Shown here piece by piece: positions 10,461 to 21,230 of a DNA stretch of 64,000 bases. The DNA is from Geosiphon pyriformis (lineage: Eukaryota; Glomeromycota; Glomeromycetes; Archaeosporales; Geosiphonaceae). A program made the translations under genes and the position numbers. The notes below the pieces were generated by a model. The model saw only the letters and a program-made list of their open reading frames with translations. It was not told the DNA's origin and made no database searches. The first letter of the stretch is position 1; every line of letters starts with the position of its first letter. Where the stretch lies: contig JAAOMT010000543.1 of the NCBI GenBank assembly GCA_016748015.1, positions 124,001 through 188,000 on the forward strand. Direction: 5' to 3'.

Positions 10461-11058
10461 CACACGGAACAAATCCCACCAGATTTTCAGACTTCCACAA
10501 CCGATTACCATTTCACCCTTTGGAGAACATCCAAAAATCTACACCTGCCCAAAGCCAACAACCACACAACAAATTTTTGAGTCCAATAAACAAGTCTGCT
10601 TGGAACATAATATTTCGATCCCAAACATTTATATTCCAGAAAGAACAAAGAAAGTCTGAGTTACTTTTTACAACCCCAATAATTACCCCATAATTTTATT
10701 AAATAATTTAGAAATTGGAGTTATTCACAGTAATATATTTCAACAAGAATTACCCCAAACAGTCCCCAATTTCTCTGAAATTATTGGACATTCCATACCA
10801 AAAATCAACCCAAACCCCAGCTCCAAAAACTACTATGTTGTTATGGAAAAACTATCTCAAATCAACATGGGACAACTTGAACCACAACAACAGACCCAGC
10901 TCAAAGAGCTAATTGTAAAATTTGCCAATATCTTTGCTGAAAACAACAATGACTTAGGAAGAACCAATTTGGTCCAACACCAAATTTATACAGAAGATAC
11001 CAAACCAAGAAGACAACAAGCATATCAAATTGCTCCAGAAAGCCACCAATTCATCTAA
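10461..11058 (+). pseudogene. A1 linker between dUTPase and RT
   Basis: In frame with the dUTPase. Contains a beta-rich stretch (PNIYIPERTKKV, a TGA at 10657, VTFYNPNNYPIIL) like the segment before RT in B4 (INLHIPAKNHNYIKILIYNN). It continues to EKLSQINMGQLEPQQQTQL and HQIYTEDTKPRRQQAYQIAP, the usual lead-in to a Ty3 RT. Ends at a TAA (11056-11058), where the A2 frame reads an Arg codon (AGA) in ...QFIREEVQ.... Function of the beta-rich part is unknown. Confidence 0.65.
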
Positions 11059-11800
11059 GAAGAAGTACAACGAATTCTTAACAATGAGCTCATCCAACCC
11101 TCTATGAGTCCTTGGGCTTCACCTGTAGTGCTAGTTAAAAAAAAAATAGAAAGATCTGATTTTGTATTGACTATCGACAACTCAACAGTGTTACAATTAG
11201 AGATGCCTACTCCCTTTCCCGAATTGATGACATGTTAGATGCCCTTAGAAAATCCAAATACTTTTCAATACTAGATTTAGAAAGTGGTTACTGGCAAGTT
11301 GCTATGGATCCTAAAGATCACCCCAAAACAGCATTCACCACCCAAGGCGGAAATTACGAGTTCAATGTAATGCCTTTTGGATTATGCAATGCACCAGCAA
11401 TGTTTCAGAGATTAATAGATGTTGTGTACCAAGAATTTCTTTGAAAATCAGTAGTCGTTTATCTTGACAATACTGATGTTTATTCTCCATCATTCGAATT
11501 ACACCTAAAACACTTGCGAGAAGTTTTTCAACGATTACAAAAAGCAGGACTAAAACTCAATATCAAAAAATGCTACTTTGGAAAAACAAGCCTGGTCTTC
11601 CTTGGTTATATCATTAGTAAAGATGGAATTAAACCAGATCCTAAAAAATCAGCATTGTCAAAAACTTCAAAACTCCTTGAAACACTACAGAACTAAGAGG
11701 ATTCATAGGATTAGCATTCTATTATCAGAAGTTTATCAAAGGATTTTTGGAAATTGCAAAACCCCTCAACCAGCTCACCACCAAAAAACGTTGAATACAA
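11059..11800 (+). pseudogene. A1 reverse transcriptase
   Basis: RNA-dependent DNA polymerase. Readable: SPWASPVVLVKKK, a frameshift in an A run at 11137-11146, IDDMLDALRKSKYF, LDLESGYWQVAMDPKD (first catalytic Asp), YEFNVMPFGLCNAPAMFQRL, then YLDN at 11460-11471 where YxDD is expected, so the last catalytic Asp is Asn. Further TGA at 11442 and frameshifts near 11655 and 11695. C-terminal motif ELRGFIGLAFYYQKFIKGF near 11690-11745. Inactive. Confidence 0.9.
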
Positions 11801-12300
11801 ATGGACTACCGAACACCAAAAAGCTTTTGAAATTCTCAAAGAAAAACTGACAACAGCTCCAATTCTCGCCTACCCGGATTTCAGCAACCGATTTCGACTA
11901 GCTACAGATGCTTTTTATACTGCCTTTGGTGCTGTCTTATCACAACTAGATGACAACGGAAATAAGCAAGTAATTGCTTATGCTAGCAGAACATTAAAAC
12001 CAGCTGAGAAAAACTACCCTGCCACAGAACTAAAAACAGCAGTCGGTAATTTGGGCCCTACACCACTTCAACCTTTATCTCAGGCCTAAAAAATTCAATA
12101 TTATCACTGATAATATTGGACTCAAATGGCTTCAGAACAAAAATACTCAGCTGAATGCAAAACAAACCTGATGGACAGAATTTCTAGCAAACTATCGATA
12201 CATAGTACATCACAAACCAGGAAAACTCCACACCAATATTGACTGTCTCTCCAGAATGAAACAAGATTAGAAAAACACAAAAACCAACACTCAACTTAAC
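11801..12300 (+). pseudogene. A1 RNase H domain and tether
   Basis: KAFEILKEKLTTAPILAYPDF, FRLATDAFYTAFGAVLSQ (catalytic Asp of the TDAS-type motif), IAYASRTLKPAEKNYPATEL. A frameshift near 12030 breaks the ECLAVVW segment, then DNIGLKWL and GKLHTNIDCLSR (complete by 12256). Typical Ty3 RNase H following RT. Confidence 0.85.
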
Positions 12301-12322
12301 CAACCAAAAGAGCCAACAAACA

Positions 12323-13708
12323 ATGAATTCGGAAAACTACAATAATCTCAAACAATATTTGGAAACATTAACAATCCCAACAGATTGGTCTCCAGATGAA
12401 AAACATCGACTACAACAACAAGCCAAACAATATTTTCTACACAACAACATTATTTATTACCAAAATTTCAAAAACCCAGACAAACCATTCAGATTAATAC
12501 AAGAACAGAAAAAAGAGACTATATTATACAACATGCATTCAAATCCTTCATCAGCCTACTTTGGAAAAGACAGCACCACCCAAAGAATACTAGAATACTA
12601 CTTTTGGCCTCGAATGAGAAAAGACATTTACAAATATATCGAATCTTGTGATAGTTGTCAAAAAAGAGGAGAAACTTGCTCTACAGAACCTTTAAACCCA
12701 ATCAAAGTTGAACAGCCTTTTGACAGAGTTGGTATCGATTTAGTCAGACCACTACATATCACAAACCAAGGAAACTACTACATTGTAGTAGCCGTAAACT
12801 ATTTTACCAAATGGCCTGAAGCCAGAGCCATTCAATGGGCAGATGCAAAATCAGTAGCAAATTTCATCTACAAAGACATTATTTGTAGACATGGATGCCC
12901 AATAGAACTTTTATTTGATCAAGAAACACATTTCGTGAACAATTTAATCCAGGAAATTTGTGGACGATTTAATGTCAAGAGATCATTATCTTCACCCTAC
13001 CATCCACAAACAAATGGACTGGTAGAACAGTTTAATAGAACATTGTATGAATCATTAGCCAAAGTTTCAACCAATTTTGAGCAAGAATGGGATCTCTTTA
13101 TTCCATCAGTGTTACTAGCATATAGGACACTAAAACAAGATACCACAAAACACACACCATTTGATTTAACTTATGGAAGAATAGCAACGTTACCAATTAG
13201 TTTCACAGTAGAAACATACCCAGTACAACCAATCAATGAAAACAATTTCCAAGAAACACTGCAACGAAGAGCCTACACTCTGCTTAGCACATTGGAAGGA
13301 AAACAACAAATAGCAGCCACCCATATTGAACACTTCCAAGCTTAACAAAAAAAATGGCATGATGACAAATTGCCTCCAGTCACCAATAAATTTAAAATTG
13401 GAAACAAAGTTCTCTTACACAGAACTAAAGCTGAAAAACAATGGAGTGGAAAATTTGAAAATAAATGGGATAGACCATTCTTTATCCATGAAGTTTTAGG
13501 CAATGGATCATACAAGCTAAGACTTGATGACAAAATTCTAGCAAAAGTTGCACATGGAGATCGTTTGAAACACTATAATTCCAGAAACAATTCTGAACTA
13601 TTAATTCCACAAATTGGTACACATTCCCCTTTAATCAATCCCGAAGACATTCCCCGAAATTTAAAACCAATAGTTGTTATTGAACAGCCTTACAACTTGA
13701 ACACTTAA
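12323..13708 (+). pseudogene. A1 integrase (one in-frame stop)
   Basis: Inserts cDNA into the genome. The N-terminal zinc region reads MHSNPSSAYFGKD...CDSCQ; the second His is Tyr here, while the Cys pair is kept. The catalytic core shows VGIDLVRPL (D1), LLFDQETHFVN (D2) and HPQTNGLVEQFNRTL (E), so the D,D-35-E set is complete. A TAA at 13343-13345 interrupts the frame before the C-terminal GPY/F-like module (KWDRPFFIHEVLGNGSYKLRL, 13465-13524). The longest surviving frame of A1 (340 codons); codons after the stop are in the same frame. Position 12323 is simply the first Met. Confidence 0.92.
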
Positions 13709-13820
13709 TTTAAATTTATTATTATAGTTATCTTCTTATAATTTAGAAACAATTTCACAAAAACAAAACAAAAATAACATAAAAACTCATACACCAAAAA
13801 TAATTTTCTTTTATCTCAAA

Positions 13821-14355
13821 TTGTTTATAATGACTATTTCTCAAAACATTCAACGATTATTCCAAAAACTAATATTAGCTTTAAAAACAATATCCGAACT
13901 ATTCATTACTGTTACTGGAAACCACATTAATTATACTCAAACAGAAGTAGTTACAAATTTAGCCCCAAATCCACGAAAATATCACCCGTATAAGAAGAAC
14001 ACAAGAAATTATACTGGAATTCACCTGCCAGAATTTTTAAAACTTGCTTTAAGAGAAAATCTAATGCTCACTCCAATTAGTATTCCACCAAATGCTACAA
14101 TTCAACAAAGATTTCAACTGTGTCTTAATGAGAAAAACACTGAATATTCTCCAATCTATAAATATTTTTCACATTGGAAAAACACTCTACAAATGGAAAC
14201 TGGAACTTACAACAGCAAACCTCGCAAAAGAAGCTATTCAGAAACAACTCCACAACGAATTCAAGACAACAGCTGGATCAACAAACAGTTGCTACAGGCT
14301 CAGAGCTGCTCTTAAACTTTATAACCTATTCCACACCTGTGAAAATGTACTATAA
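13821..14355 (+). pseudogene. A1 extra 3' ORF (unknown protein, frameshifted)
   Basis: Starts ISQNIQRLFQKLILALKTISEL and stays open to 14315. From about 14165 the matching continuation to A2 (FHIGKTLYKWKLEL, AIQKQLHNEFKTTAGSTNSC, LRAALKLYNLFHTC) is in another frame and ends at 14355, so one frameshift separates two halves of a ~175-residue protein. Conserved between A1 and A2; a positional counterpart exists in family B (45172-45826). No known domain seen. Confidence 0.65.
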
Positions 14356-14505
14356 AACCCAATTTTTCAACCTTTGAAGATTCAATACATTGGAAAGCTC
14401 ACAGAACTGAAATTTCAACAATTTTCAGACCAAATTTCTTCAATAATTTTGGATTATTATCTGGAAATGACAAACAGTACTTGGATTTCGATAGAGCTCA
14501 GTCTT

Positions 14506-14518
14506 GAGAAGGAGGTTA
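14506..14518 (+). other. A1 polypurine tract
   Basis: GAGAAGGAGGTTA immediately before the 3' LTR (TGTTACC at 14519). Confidence 0.8.
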
Positions 14519-15478
14519 TGTTACCAGATGAAATTAGAGATATTATTTAGCATAAAATTATCTTATAATTTCTATCATTAATTAGCATATATTATTGTTT
14601 CAAATTATCACTTATTACATTAGTAAAAATGTCCGAAATTATTATTTAATTAATAACCCAAATTGTACACAACACAAATGTAACCTAATTGCGATGATCA
14701 ATCATGCAATACCTCAAACTATGTAACATTCAAAAGTTTGCCAGAATTTATAGAAATTTGCCAAAATAATTAATAGTTCACCGAAATATCTAATAGTTTG
14801 CCAAAATATATTTTTAGTTCAGTGAAATTGTAGAAAATAACAAAGTTCAAGTTCATAAAATAGTGTTATGACAAGTTGTATAAAAGAAAAGCTTCTTTCT
14901 TTAAGAAAATGTATCTTACTTTAGATTTATCACTTAGAACCATTCCTATACACACAAAAAGAAATAAATATCAAATAATTTGAAAAACCAAATTCTTTAA
15001 TTATTGCACTTGGAAAATCCCCAAAACCCAACTAACATTTCGAAATTGATTAGCTATCAATTTCAGTAAACTGTTAGTGACTCCAGGCCTAGATAAAAAA
15101 CGTTTTCCTTGACAGAATTCTATTTCTTTTATATTTCTTTTATTTTTCTTTTATTTTATTTTTTTTTAATCATTAGGGTAGCCTACAGACAAAATTTCTG
15201 TAGAAGAGTTGACTTTCACAGCAAAGTAACTATACATTTTAGTGAGCTTCCAGATGAGCAATTCCTGGGAAAGAGTTGACATTTACTACAACGTAACTAC
15301 ATAAAGTAACTGGCATGGAATTGGCCATTCCACTTATAAGCCCAGCAGTTCAAATTATAGGAGATAATTTGAAGATAAATTCAGTTATTGGAGGTTCAAC
15401 CACATCCAGAAAACGTAAATTCACAGCAAACAAGCATCGACAACATTTAAGAAAAGAGACCAAAAACCTCCAGTAACA
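14519..15478 (+). repeat. A1 3' LTR
   Basis: 960 bp, TGTTACCAGATG...CCAGTAACA. Contains the U3 repeats (about 14730-14835, one unit fewer than the 5' LTR), TATAAAAG at 14879 and the shared stretch ACTGTTAGTGACTCCAGGCC (15069-15088). Confidence 0.92.
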
Positions 15479-16060
15479 ACATTTTGGTGGAGCATCTCCT
15501 GTATGGATTTGATGTTGGACAATATCTGTTTTTCCCAAGTAATTGTTGTTTTTTGCAAATATATCTGCAAATTCAGCTATCAATTGTTTCAATTGTCTTT
15601 GTTGTTGAGGTTCTAAGGAACCCATGTTGATTCGAAAGAGTTTTTCTTCTAAAAAGTGGTAGTTTTCAGTAGTGAGAATGATATTTGAATTTGGGAGTAG
15701 AGTGTGTCTTACAATTTCAACGAAATTAGAGACAATTTGAGAGTTTTCATCTTGAAAAATATTGCTGTGTATGATTTCAATCTCTAGTTTGTTTAATAAG
15801 ACAATAGGGTAATTATTGGGATTGTAGAATGTAACTCGAAATTTTTTCATTCCTTTGGGAATATAAACATTTGGAATTGCGATTTCATGCTTCAAACAGA
15901 TTTGTTCATTGGATTCAAAAATTTGTTGTGTAGTGGTGGGTTTTGAGCAAGTGTAAATTTTGTGATGTTCTTCAAAAGGTGAAATGGTAATTGGCTAGAG
16001 AAGTTGTAAAATCTGGTAAGATTTATTTTGTGTATTAAGAGCTATGTTTACTGGAACTGT
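15479..16060 (-). pseudogene. A2 pre-RT linker (first part, up to the A1 insertion)
   Basis: On the minus strand from 15895: MKHEIAIPNVYIPKG, VTFYNPNNYPIVLL, INMGSLEPQQQRQLKQLIA, DIVQHQIHTGDAPPKC, then the A1 insertion. The RT frame goes on at 6222. Matches the A1 linker at 10600-11020. Stops occur upstream of 15895. Confidence 0.8.
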
Positions 16061-16460
16061 AAATTGTCCAGTTAAACCAAAACCTTGAATTCCTCTTTCA
16101 CTTTTTTCCAATTGTTCTCTGTTGTTTACTGATTGTAATCCCGAAATGTTAATTAAGGGTAAGTAAATTGCTTAAGCAATTTTTTCAGCAGATTCAATTT
16201 TGAATGGTTTGTTTGTCTTATTTTGTAACATGATAGTAATATCTTCAGTGTATCTTGCATCTATAACTCCTCCTCTAATATTGATTCTTTTGCTTGCCAA
16301 TGATAATCTGGAAGCAATTTAAACTATTGCTCCTGGTGAAATTTCAAGAGCAATTTTGAAATTGATTTTTGTTAAGGACTTTGGTTGGAGAACCAAAGTA
16401 TCTTTTTCTGAGTATCTTAGATTATATCCAGCATCAATTTCGTGTGCTTTTTCTGATCTG
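16060..16460 (-). pseudogene. A2 dUTPase domain
   Basis: Motifs on the minus strand: EIDAGYNLRY (I), SRLSLAS (II), GGVIDARYTED (III), AEKIA then TAA (IV), RGIQGFGLTG (V). The first motif is at the end of a frame open from 17185 to 16319; stops then interrupt. Together with A1 this shows the dUTPase is a fixed part of family A. Confidence 0.85.
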
Positions 16461-17480
16461 ATTCTTTGGCCATGGTTGTCAAAATATTTAAGTTGTAGAG
16501 GTGGTTGCTTTTCAAGAAGATAGATGGGGGTGGTTGGTAATTCTTCTACTAGTTTAGATACTCCAAATTCGATTTCATTTTCATCATTCTCATCTGGCAG
16601 AGGAATGCTAAGAGCATAACATTCTAAACACCATTGGTCATCACAAGGCATAACATATTCTTCACACAATTGAATGTTTATTTGTTCTAATTGTTGAATT
16701 TGAGCTTCTTTGGTCAGATATGTGTGGCTTGCAATTTGGTGGTAGGTTTTTACTTCATCTTCATAATCAAATCCAGCTAATTCTATGGTATGCTCAATAT
16801 ATTTAGCTTCTTTCATTTGGCAGACATCTTCTTGGGTGGCTCTATTGATCAATGCTATTGCTAGGTCAAAAATTATTTTAGCATTATGAGGGTAGTGGTA
16901 AAGTTTATTGAGAGCACTGTTGTATACTGCATCAAATGGTATTCTTTTTCTGACTTTTTTCGAAATTAATAAAACATATTGACAGATCTGATCACATACT
17001 CTTTCTCTTATTGCTACATCAATCCAATTGCATTTTTCTGGTAGCATTTCTCCACAAATAAGACAAGAAGTTTTGTCCCATTTTTTACTTCTCTTTGGGG
17101 ATCCAAATTGTTCTCTATGGCATGCCTTGCAGAAGTAACAAGTGTGAGTTTCATATTCCTCTTCTGAGGAAATACAGACTCTCATAGATGAAAGCTTTTT
17201 TTTGCAATTTTTGTATTTTAGTGGAATGTATGGTGGTTCTTTTTGTGGTTCTGGTGTAGAATATCTAACTTTTTTCTATCCTCTTGATTTTTCAAAAATC
17301 TTTTGTTTTGTTTTCTCAGCCCAATTGAATGGTGATCCAAGAGCCATGTAGGTTTCAGTGAGTGGCATTTTTTTCTTTTCTTCAAATTCAAATACTAGAG
17401 CTTTTTCTAATCATTTGTTAAAAGTACCATAGGTTACAGGTACTATAGTATATTGTCTTTGGTATGAGATTTTAAGTTCT
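16460..17480 (-). pseudogene. A2 Cys-rich module
   Basis: The frame 17185-16319 is the longest clean reading of this module (288 codons). Cys pairs CYFCKAC, CLICGEML, CDQICQYVLLIS, then CEEYVMPCDDQWCLEC; the first Cys of A1 CEEC is kept and its partner is Tyr. The acidic stretch DENDENEIEFG leads to the dUTPase. KKWDKTSC keeps Trp where A1 has TGA. Confidence 0.75.
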
Positions 17481-17840
17481 TGAGTTTCTCAGTTCAGGTT
17501 TGTATTGGCCTTGAGAAACCAATTATTTCCGACTAGAGCTTGGTATTGGGGTGTATCTATAACAAGAACTTTAACTGGAATGGTGATTTCATCAATTGTA
17601 AAGGGGAAATCATCAATTTCTCCTATTGAAGTCTTCTTCATACCATCAGCTGTGACAATAACTGTTTGAGCTGGTCTGTCTACGTTTTGTTTGAATTGTT
17701 GCATCAGCTGATAAGTGATAATACTTCCAGCTGATCCACTATCTAAGATTAAGCGAATGGGTTTTTCTTTTACTGTAGCTTCTGTGTACATAGCAGTAAT
17801 TGCTTTCTGTTCATTGACTACTGCATTACTAAGCAGAAAT
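17481..17840 (-). pseudogene. A2 aspartic protease
   Basis: Minus-strand frame 17791-17489: IRLILDSGSAGSIITYQLMQ (intact DSG), SIGEIDDFPFTIDEI, YQALVGNNWFLKA. Ends at a TAG just after LN. Same architecture as A1. Confidence 0.85.
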
Positions 17841-19843
17841 GGTGATTCATTTGCTTTAAATTCAAATGGAAATATATCTGACAGATTGGCATTTTGGGCA
17901 ATTTGAGCTGGTGAAATGGTGTGGTTGGAAGGATTTGATCTTGGTGCTGCAACTTTACCTTCAGAAAGTGTGGTTTGTTGAAAATCCGATTCCTCTGGTA
18001 TTGTAAGATAGCTGGGTTGAGTGTAATAGTAATTGGGTCTTTGCTGACCAGAATTTCAGGGAACCAACTGGTTATTTGGATTGATTCTGTTGTTGTTACT
18101 TTGCAATTGATTTTGGGGTATGAATTGGTTATGTTGAACCAATCTTCTTGTTGGTACTTGATATTGTTGAGTGGGTGGTGTCTGATATGGCTGAATTGGT
18201 AAAGATTGCTGATATTGTTGCTGCATTGGTTGTAAAGCTGGTGGATAGTAACTGTTTTGGTTTTGTGGTCTTGGTAAATAATAGGTTGGTGGTGGAAATT
18301 GGTAATAAGTTTGTTGTGGTGAAGAGTAACGTTGATTACTCCTGTTTTATTGGTCTCTTTGTAATTTTTTACAATTTTGTTTCCAGTGTCCTGGAATTCC
18401 ACAATAATAACAATTTTGAAGTTGGTTGTTGGATGGTGATCCAAAATTGTTTTGGTTGCATCATTGTGGTAGTTGATATCTTTGTGGTTGTTGTTGCTGT
18501 TGTTGTTGGTTTGTAAAGTAGCTTTCAACCTTTTTTGTGAGTTGGTTTATCTTCTTTTCAGCTGCTGAGCTGGTTTCTCCAATTGCAAGATTTACAAGCT
18601 TGGTGTAATTTGCTTCTTCTATTGCCATTTCATAGCTCTTTGCATGTCTAATAGCAGTTGCTAAGTCTGTTGAAGCATGTGAATGGACTTTTTTAATCAG
18701 TTTGTCTTTTAACCCTGCTATAAACTGATCCAGAATTTGAGCATCAGAATAGTAGTCATTGGTTTCCAATTGTCAGATTCATCTGAGAAGTTTGTTAAAT
18801 TTTTCAAGATAGATCATAACAGTTTCAGATGTTTCTTGTTTGATATTGTGAAAGCAGTTTTTGAGAGTGATAGAGGTATTGTTGTCGGTAAATTGTTGTA
18901 GAAAAACATCTTTGAATGCTTGTCAGTTTTCAAATGGTTCTTCTAAATTTTCAACCCATTCTCCTGCTGTTCTTTGAAGAAAGTAAAGAATTGCTTTGAG
19001 GATTCTTGCTGCAATCCAACTATTTGCATCTTCTGCTTTTTGAATTTTGTTAAGCCATTCTTGAGGACTGGTATCATTGTCTTCACCAGTGAATTCTGAA
19101 ATTTTTGCAATGTAAGCAATTGCCATTTCTTTTTCATTTTCTGTAATTTCTTTTGGTTTTGATTCAGTTTCTTCACTTTCCAAGCTTTCTGAATAATTAC
19201 TTTCGTTTTCCTGTAAGTAATCAATAATATTGGCACTTGTTAATATTGGTTTCTGCTGTTGAGTAGGGTTTCTAGATGACTGAAAATCTTCTGGTCTGGA
19301 GAAGTGGTTGAGTGGTGAATTTGGTGTTTGTGGTTGAACAAATGAAATTAGAAATAGTGTAATAGAAAGTGGTAATTTGACACTGGTTCCTTGTTCAGGT
19401 ATTTGCAAGTGTTTGGCAGTTGTCTTTTGTAGTGTTGGAGTGTTTAGAGTGGTTCTTGAGTATTGCTTCAATCTTTGTTTGCCTTTGTTGCTTGTTTCTG
19501 TCTCTGATTTAAAGTCAATAGAGTATTTAGACTGTACTGGGTATTTTTCTTCACAATACTCAATAATGTTAAAATTAAGTTCTTGGAAGTAGGTAGCAAG
19601 TGTTTCACTGTTCAGGTCTTCTGTTCCCAATTGTAAATAGTGCACTAAATTATTGTAAAGGTTGCTTCTGATTTCTAAAATGTTGTAGTTTTCAAAAAGA
19701 TAATTGTTGATGTGGTTTTCAATATATTGATATACTGATTTCTTGACAACTTCAATTCCGTCTGGAATGTTGAATCTTTGCTTGCAGTGGGTGTAAATTG
19801 ACTGGTAATACTCTAGAGTTGCTGTGTTTGGTGTGGTCGCCAC
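17841..19843 (-). pseudogene. A2 gag polyprotein region
   Basis: Starts with V/M-ATTPNTATLEYYQSIYT at 19843 (the codon there is GTG, probably a mutated ATG) and stays open to 18923 (306 codons). Stops then break the conserved gag core. The frame at 18769-18461 carries QILDQFIAGLKDKLIKK, NLAIGETSSAAEKKINQL and the Gln-rich linker; the CCHC knuckle follows at about 18380-18420. It includes the ~560 bp that is missing from A1 gag. Confidence 0.85.
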
Positions 19844-19870
19844 TTTGAATTTGTTGTTGCTATGTTATTT

Positions 19871-19888
19871 CCATGAGAGAGCACCAAA
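19871..19888 (-). other. A2 primer-binding site (candidate)
   Basis: Directly inside the 5' LTR the minus strand reads TTTGGTGCTCTCTCATGG. A PBS beginning TGGTGC fits a tRNA ending in ...GCACCA. Family B has the decayed equivalent TTTAGTGCTTTTTGTAAG after its LTR (37167). The tRNA was not identified. Confidence 0.55.
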
Positions 19889-20846
19889 TATTACCAGAGG
19901 TTTTTGGTCTCTTTTCTTAAATGTTGTCGATGCTTGTTTGCTGTGAATTCACGTTTTCTAGAAGTAGTTAAACCTCCAGTAACTGAATTTATCTTCAAAT
20001 TATCTCCTATAATTTGAACTGCTGGGCTTATAAGTAGAATGACCAATTCTTTGTCAGTTACTTTATGTAGTTATGTTGTAGTAAACATCAACTCTTTCCC
20101 AGAAATTGCTTGTCTGGAAGCTCACTAAAAATGTGTAGTTATTTTGTTGTGAAAGTCAACTCTTCTACAAAAATTTTGTCTGTAGGCTATCCTAATGATT
20201 GTAATAAGAAAAGAAAAGAAAAATAAAAAAAATGTAAAAAAAATAAGATTTTATCAAGGGAAACGTTTTTCTATCCAGGCCTGGAATCACTAACAGATTA
20301 CTGAAATTGGTAGCTAATCAATTTCAAAATGTTAGTTGTGTTGAGGAAATTTCAAGTGTAATAATTTTAAGGATTTGGTTTTCAAATATTTTAATTTTTA
20401 TTTGATTTTGTAAAAGGTGATTTGTTCCAATTAAGATATTTGAAGTAAGTTACTATGGTAAGATATATTTTCTTGAAGAAAAAAGCTCTTCTTTTATACA
20501 ACTTGTTGTAGTACTAGTCTATGAACTTGCACTTTTTCTCTTTGCTCAAATTTCGGCAAACTAAAGATACATTTTGATGAACTACAAGTTATTTCACTGA
20601 ACTATTAATTAATTTGGGTGAACTATTCATAATTTCGGCGAATTTTAGAATGTTACAAAGTTCAGGGTATTGTGTAATTTGATCATTCTACTTTCTGTTA
20701 TACTAATTGGATTATTTAATTGAATCGTGATATGTGATAATTAATTAAATAATAAATGATAATTTGAAATGATATTAATATACTAATTATAGGAATTATA
20801 AGAGTAATTTTCCTGCTAATTAATAGCTAAAATTCTACTGGTAACA
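19889..20846 (-). repeat. A2 5' LTR
   Basis: 958 bp, complement of the family-A LTR. Internal end TATTACCAGAGG, outer end CTACTGGTAACA followed by ATGT. It has only one full TTCGGCGAATT unit, against four in the other LTR. Confidence 0.9.
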
Positions 20847-21230
20847 ATGTTATATAAAACAGAGCTTTTTTATAATTAAATAGTTATTTACACAATAAAA
20901 ATAAAATCTGAAGAATGGCAACTACCAAAGTCAAAGACATGTTTCTAAGCAAAATATTAGAAATTAAAACAACTTATTAGAATTTATTGAATTTATTCTT
21001 ATTTCAAATTTAAATATCTTTATTAATATTATAAATAATCTAAAATAATTTCACAAATATTATCAAAAGTTAGCACTTATATAAAAAAAACAAGAGCAAT
21101 ATTTAGAGCAATTAAATACTAGACTCTGTAAATATTGTTTAATTTCCAGTAATTTCAAATATTGTAATAAGTATAATTTTATTTACAATCTACTATTATA
21201 CATAATTTATTCAATCTTCAAAATTTTATT
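20847..21230 (+). pseudogene. B1 continuation after A2 (Cys-module, second half)
   Basis: Starts with the right ATGT copy (20847-20850), then follows B4 (40396-40700): ACACAATAAAAATAAAATCTG, GAGCAATTAAATACTAGACTCTG, CAAATATTGTAATAAGTATAATTTTATTTAC. It encodes the decayed LNxRLCKYC...NFKYCNKYN segment. The B1 reading breaks off at about 21230, where a repeat of the gag-end sequence begins. Confidence 0.65.

Larger units (their letters stand above)
6223..15478 (+). mobile_element. Ty3/gypsy family-A element A1 (full length, decayed)
   Basis: Complete LTR retrotransposon, 9.26 kb including an assembly gap. LTRs 6223-~7200 and 14519-15478 (TGTTAC...GTAACA), polypurine tract, gag with CCHC knuckle, protease, Cys-rich module, dUTPase, RT, RNase H, integrase, then a 3' ORF. 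It is inserted in A2 in the opposite direction with ACAT duplications. Gag to the start of RT share one frame, broken by in-frame stops. RT and RNase H also have frameshifts. Domain order protease-RT-RNase H-integrase places it in Ty3/gypsy. Confidence 0.93.
4138..20846 (-). mobile_element. Ty3/gypsy family-A element A2 (minus strand), split by A1
   Basis: LTRs at 19889-20846 (5' in its own direction) and 4138-5156 (3'), TG...CA-like ends, 4-bp duplication ATGT. The internal part runs from 19888 down to 15479 and, after the nested A1 (6223-15478), from 6222 down to 5157. Order: PBS, gag, zinc knuckle, protease, Cys-rich module, dUTPase, start of RT, then a deletion of the rest of RT, RNase H and integrase, then the extra 3' ORF and a polypurine tract. 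With the deletion and several stops it could only have moved with help from another element. Confidence 0.88.

Noticed and set aside
12323-13345. A1 integrase as a functional gene
   Set aside because: Catalytic residues are intact, but the frame is cut by TAA at 13343, the second zinc His is Tyr, and RT/RNase H of the same element are dead.
7218-13708. TGA = Trp reading of the A1 element
   Set aside because: Several A1 TGA codons match Trp or Arg positions, but TAA and TAG stops and frameshifts are equally present, so this is decay and not an alternative code.
18148-18516. 122-codon plus-strand ORF
   Set aside because: It is the antisense of the Gln/Asn-rich linker and zinc knuckle of A2 gag; Val/Leu-rich composition follows from the complement of Gln/Asn codons.
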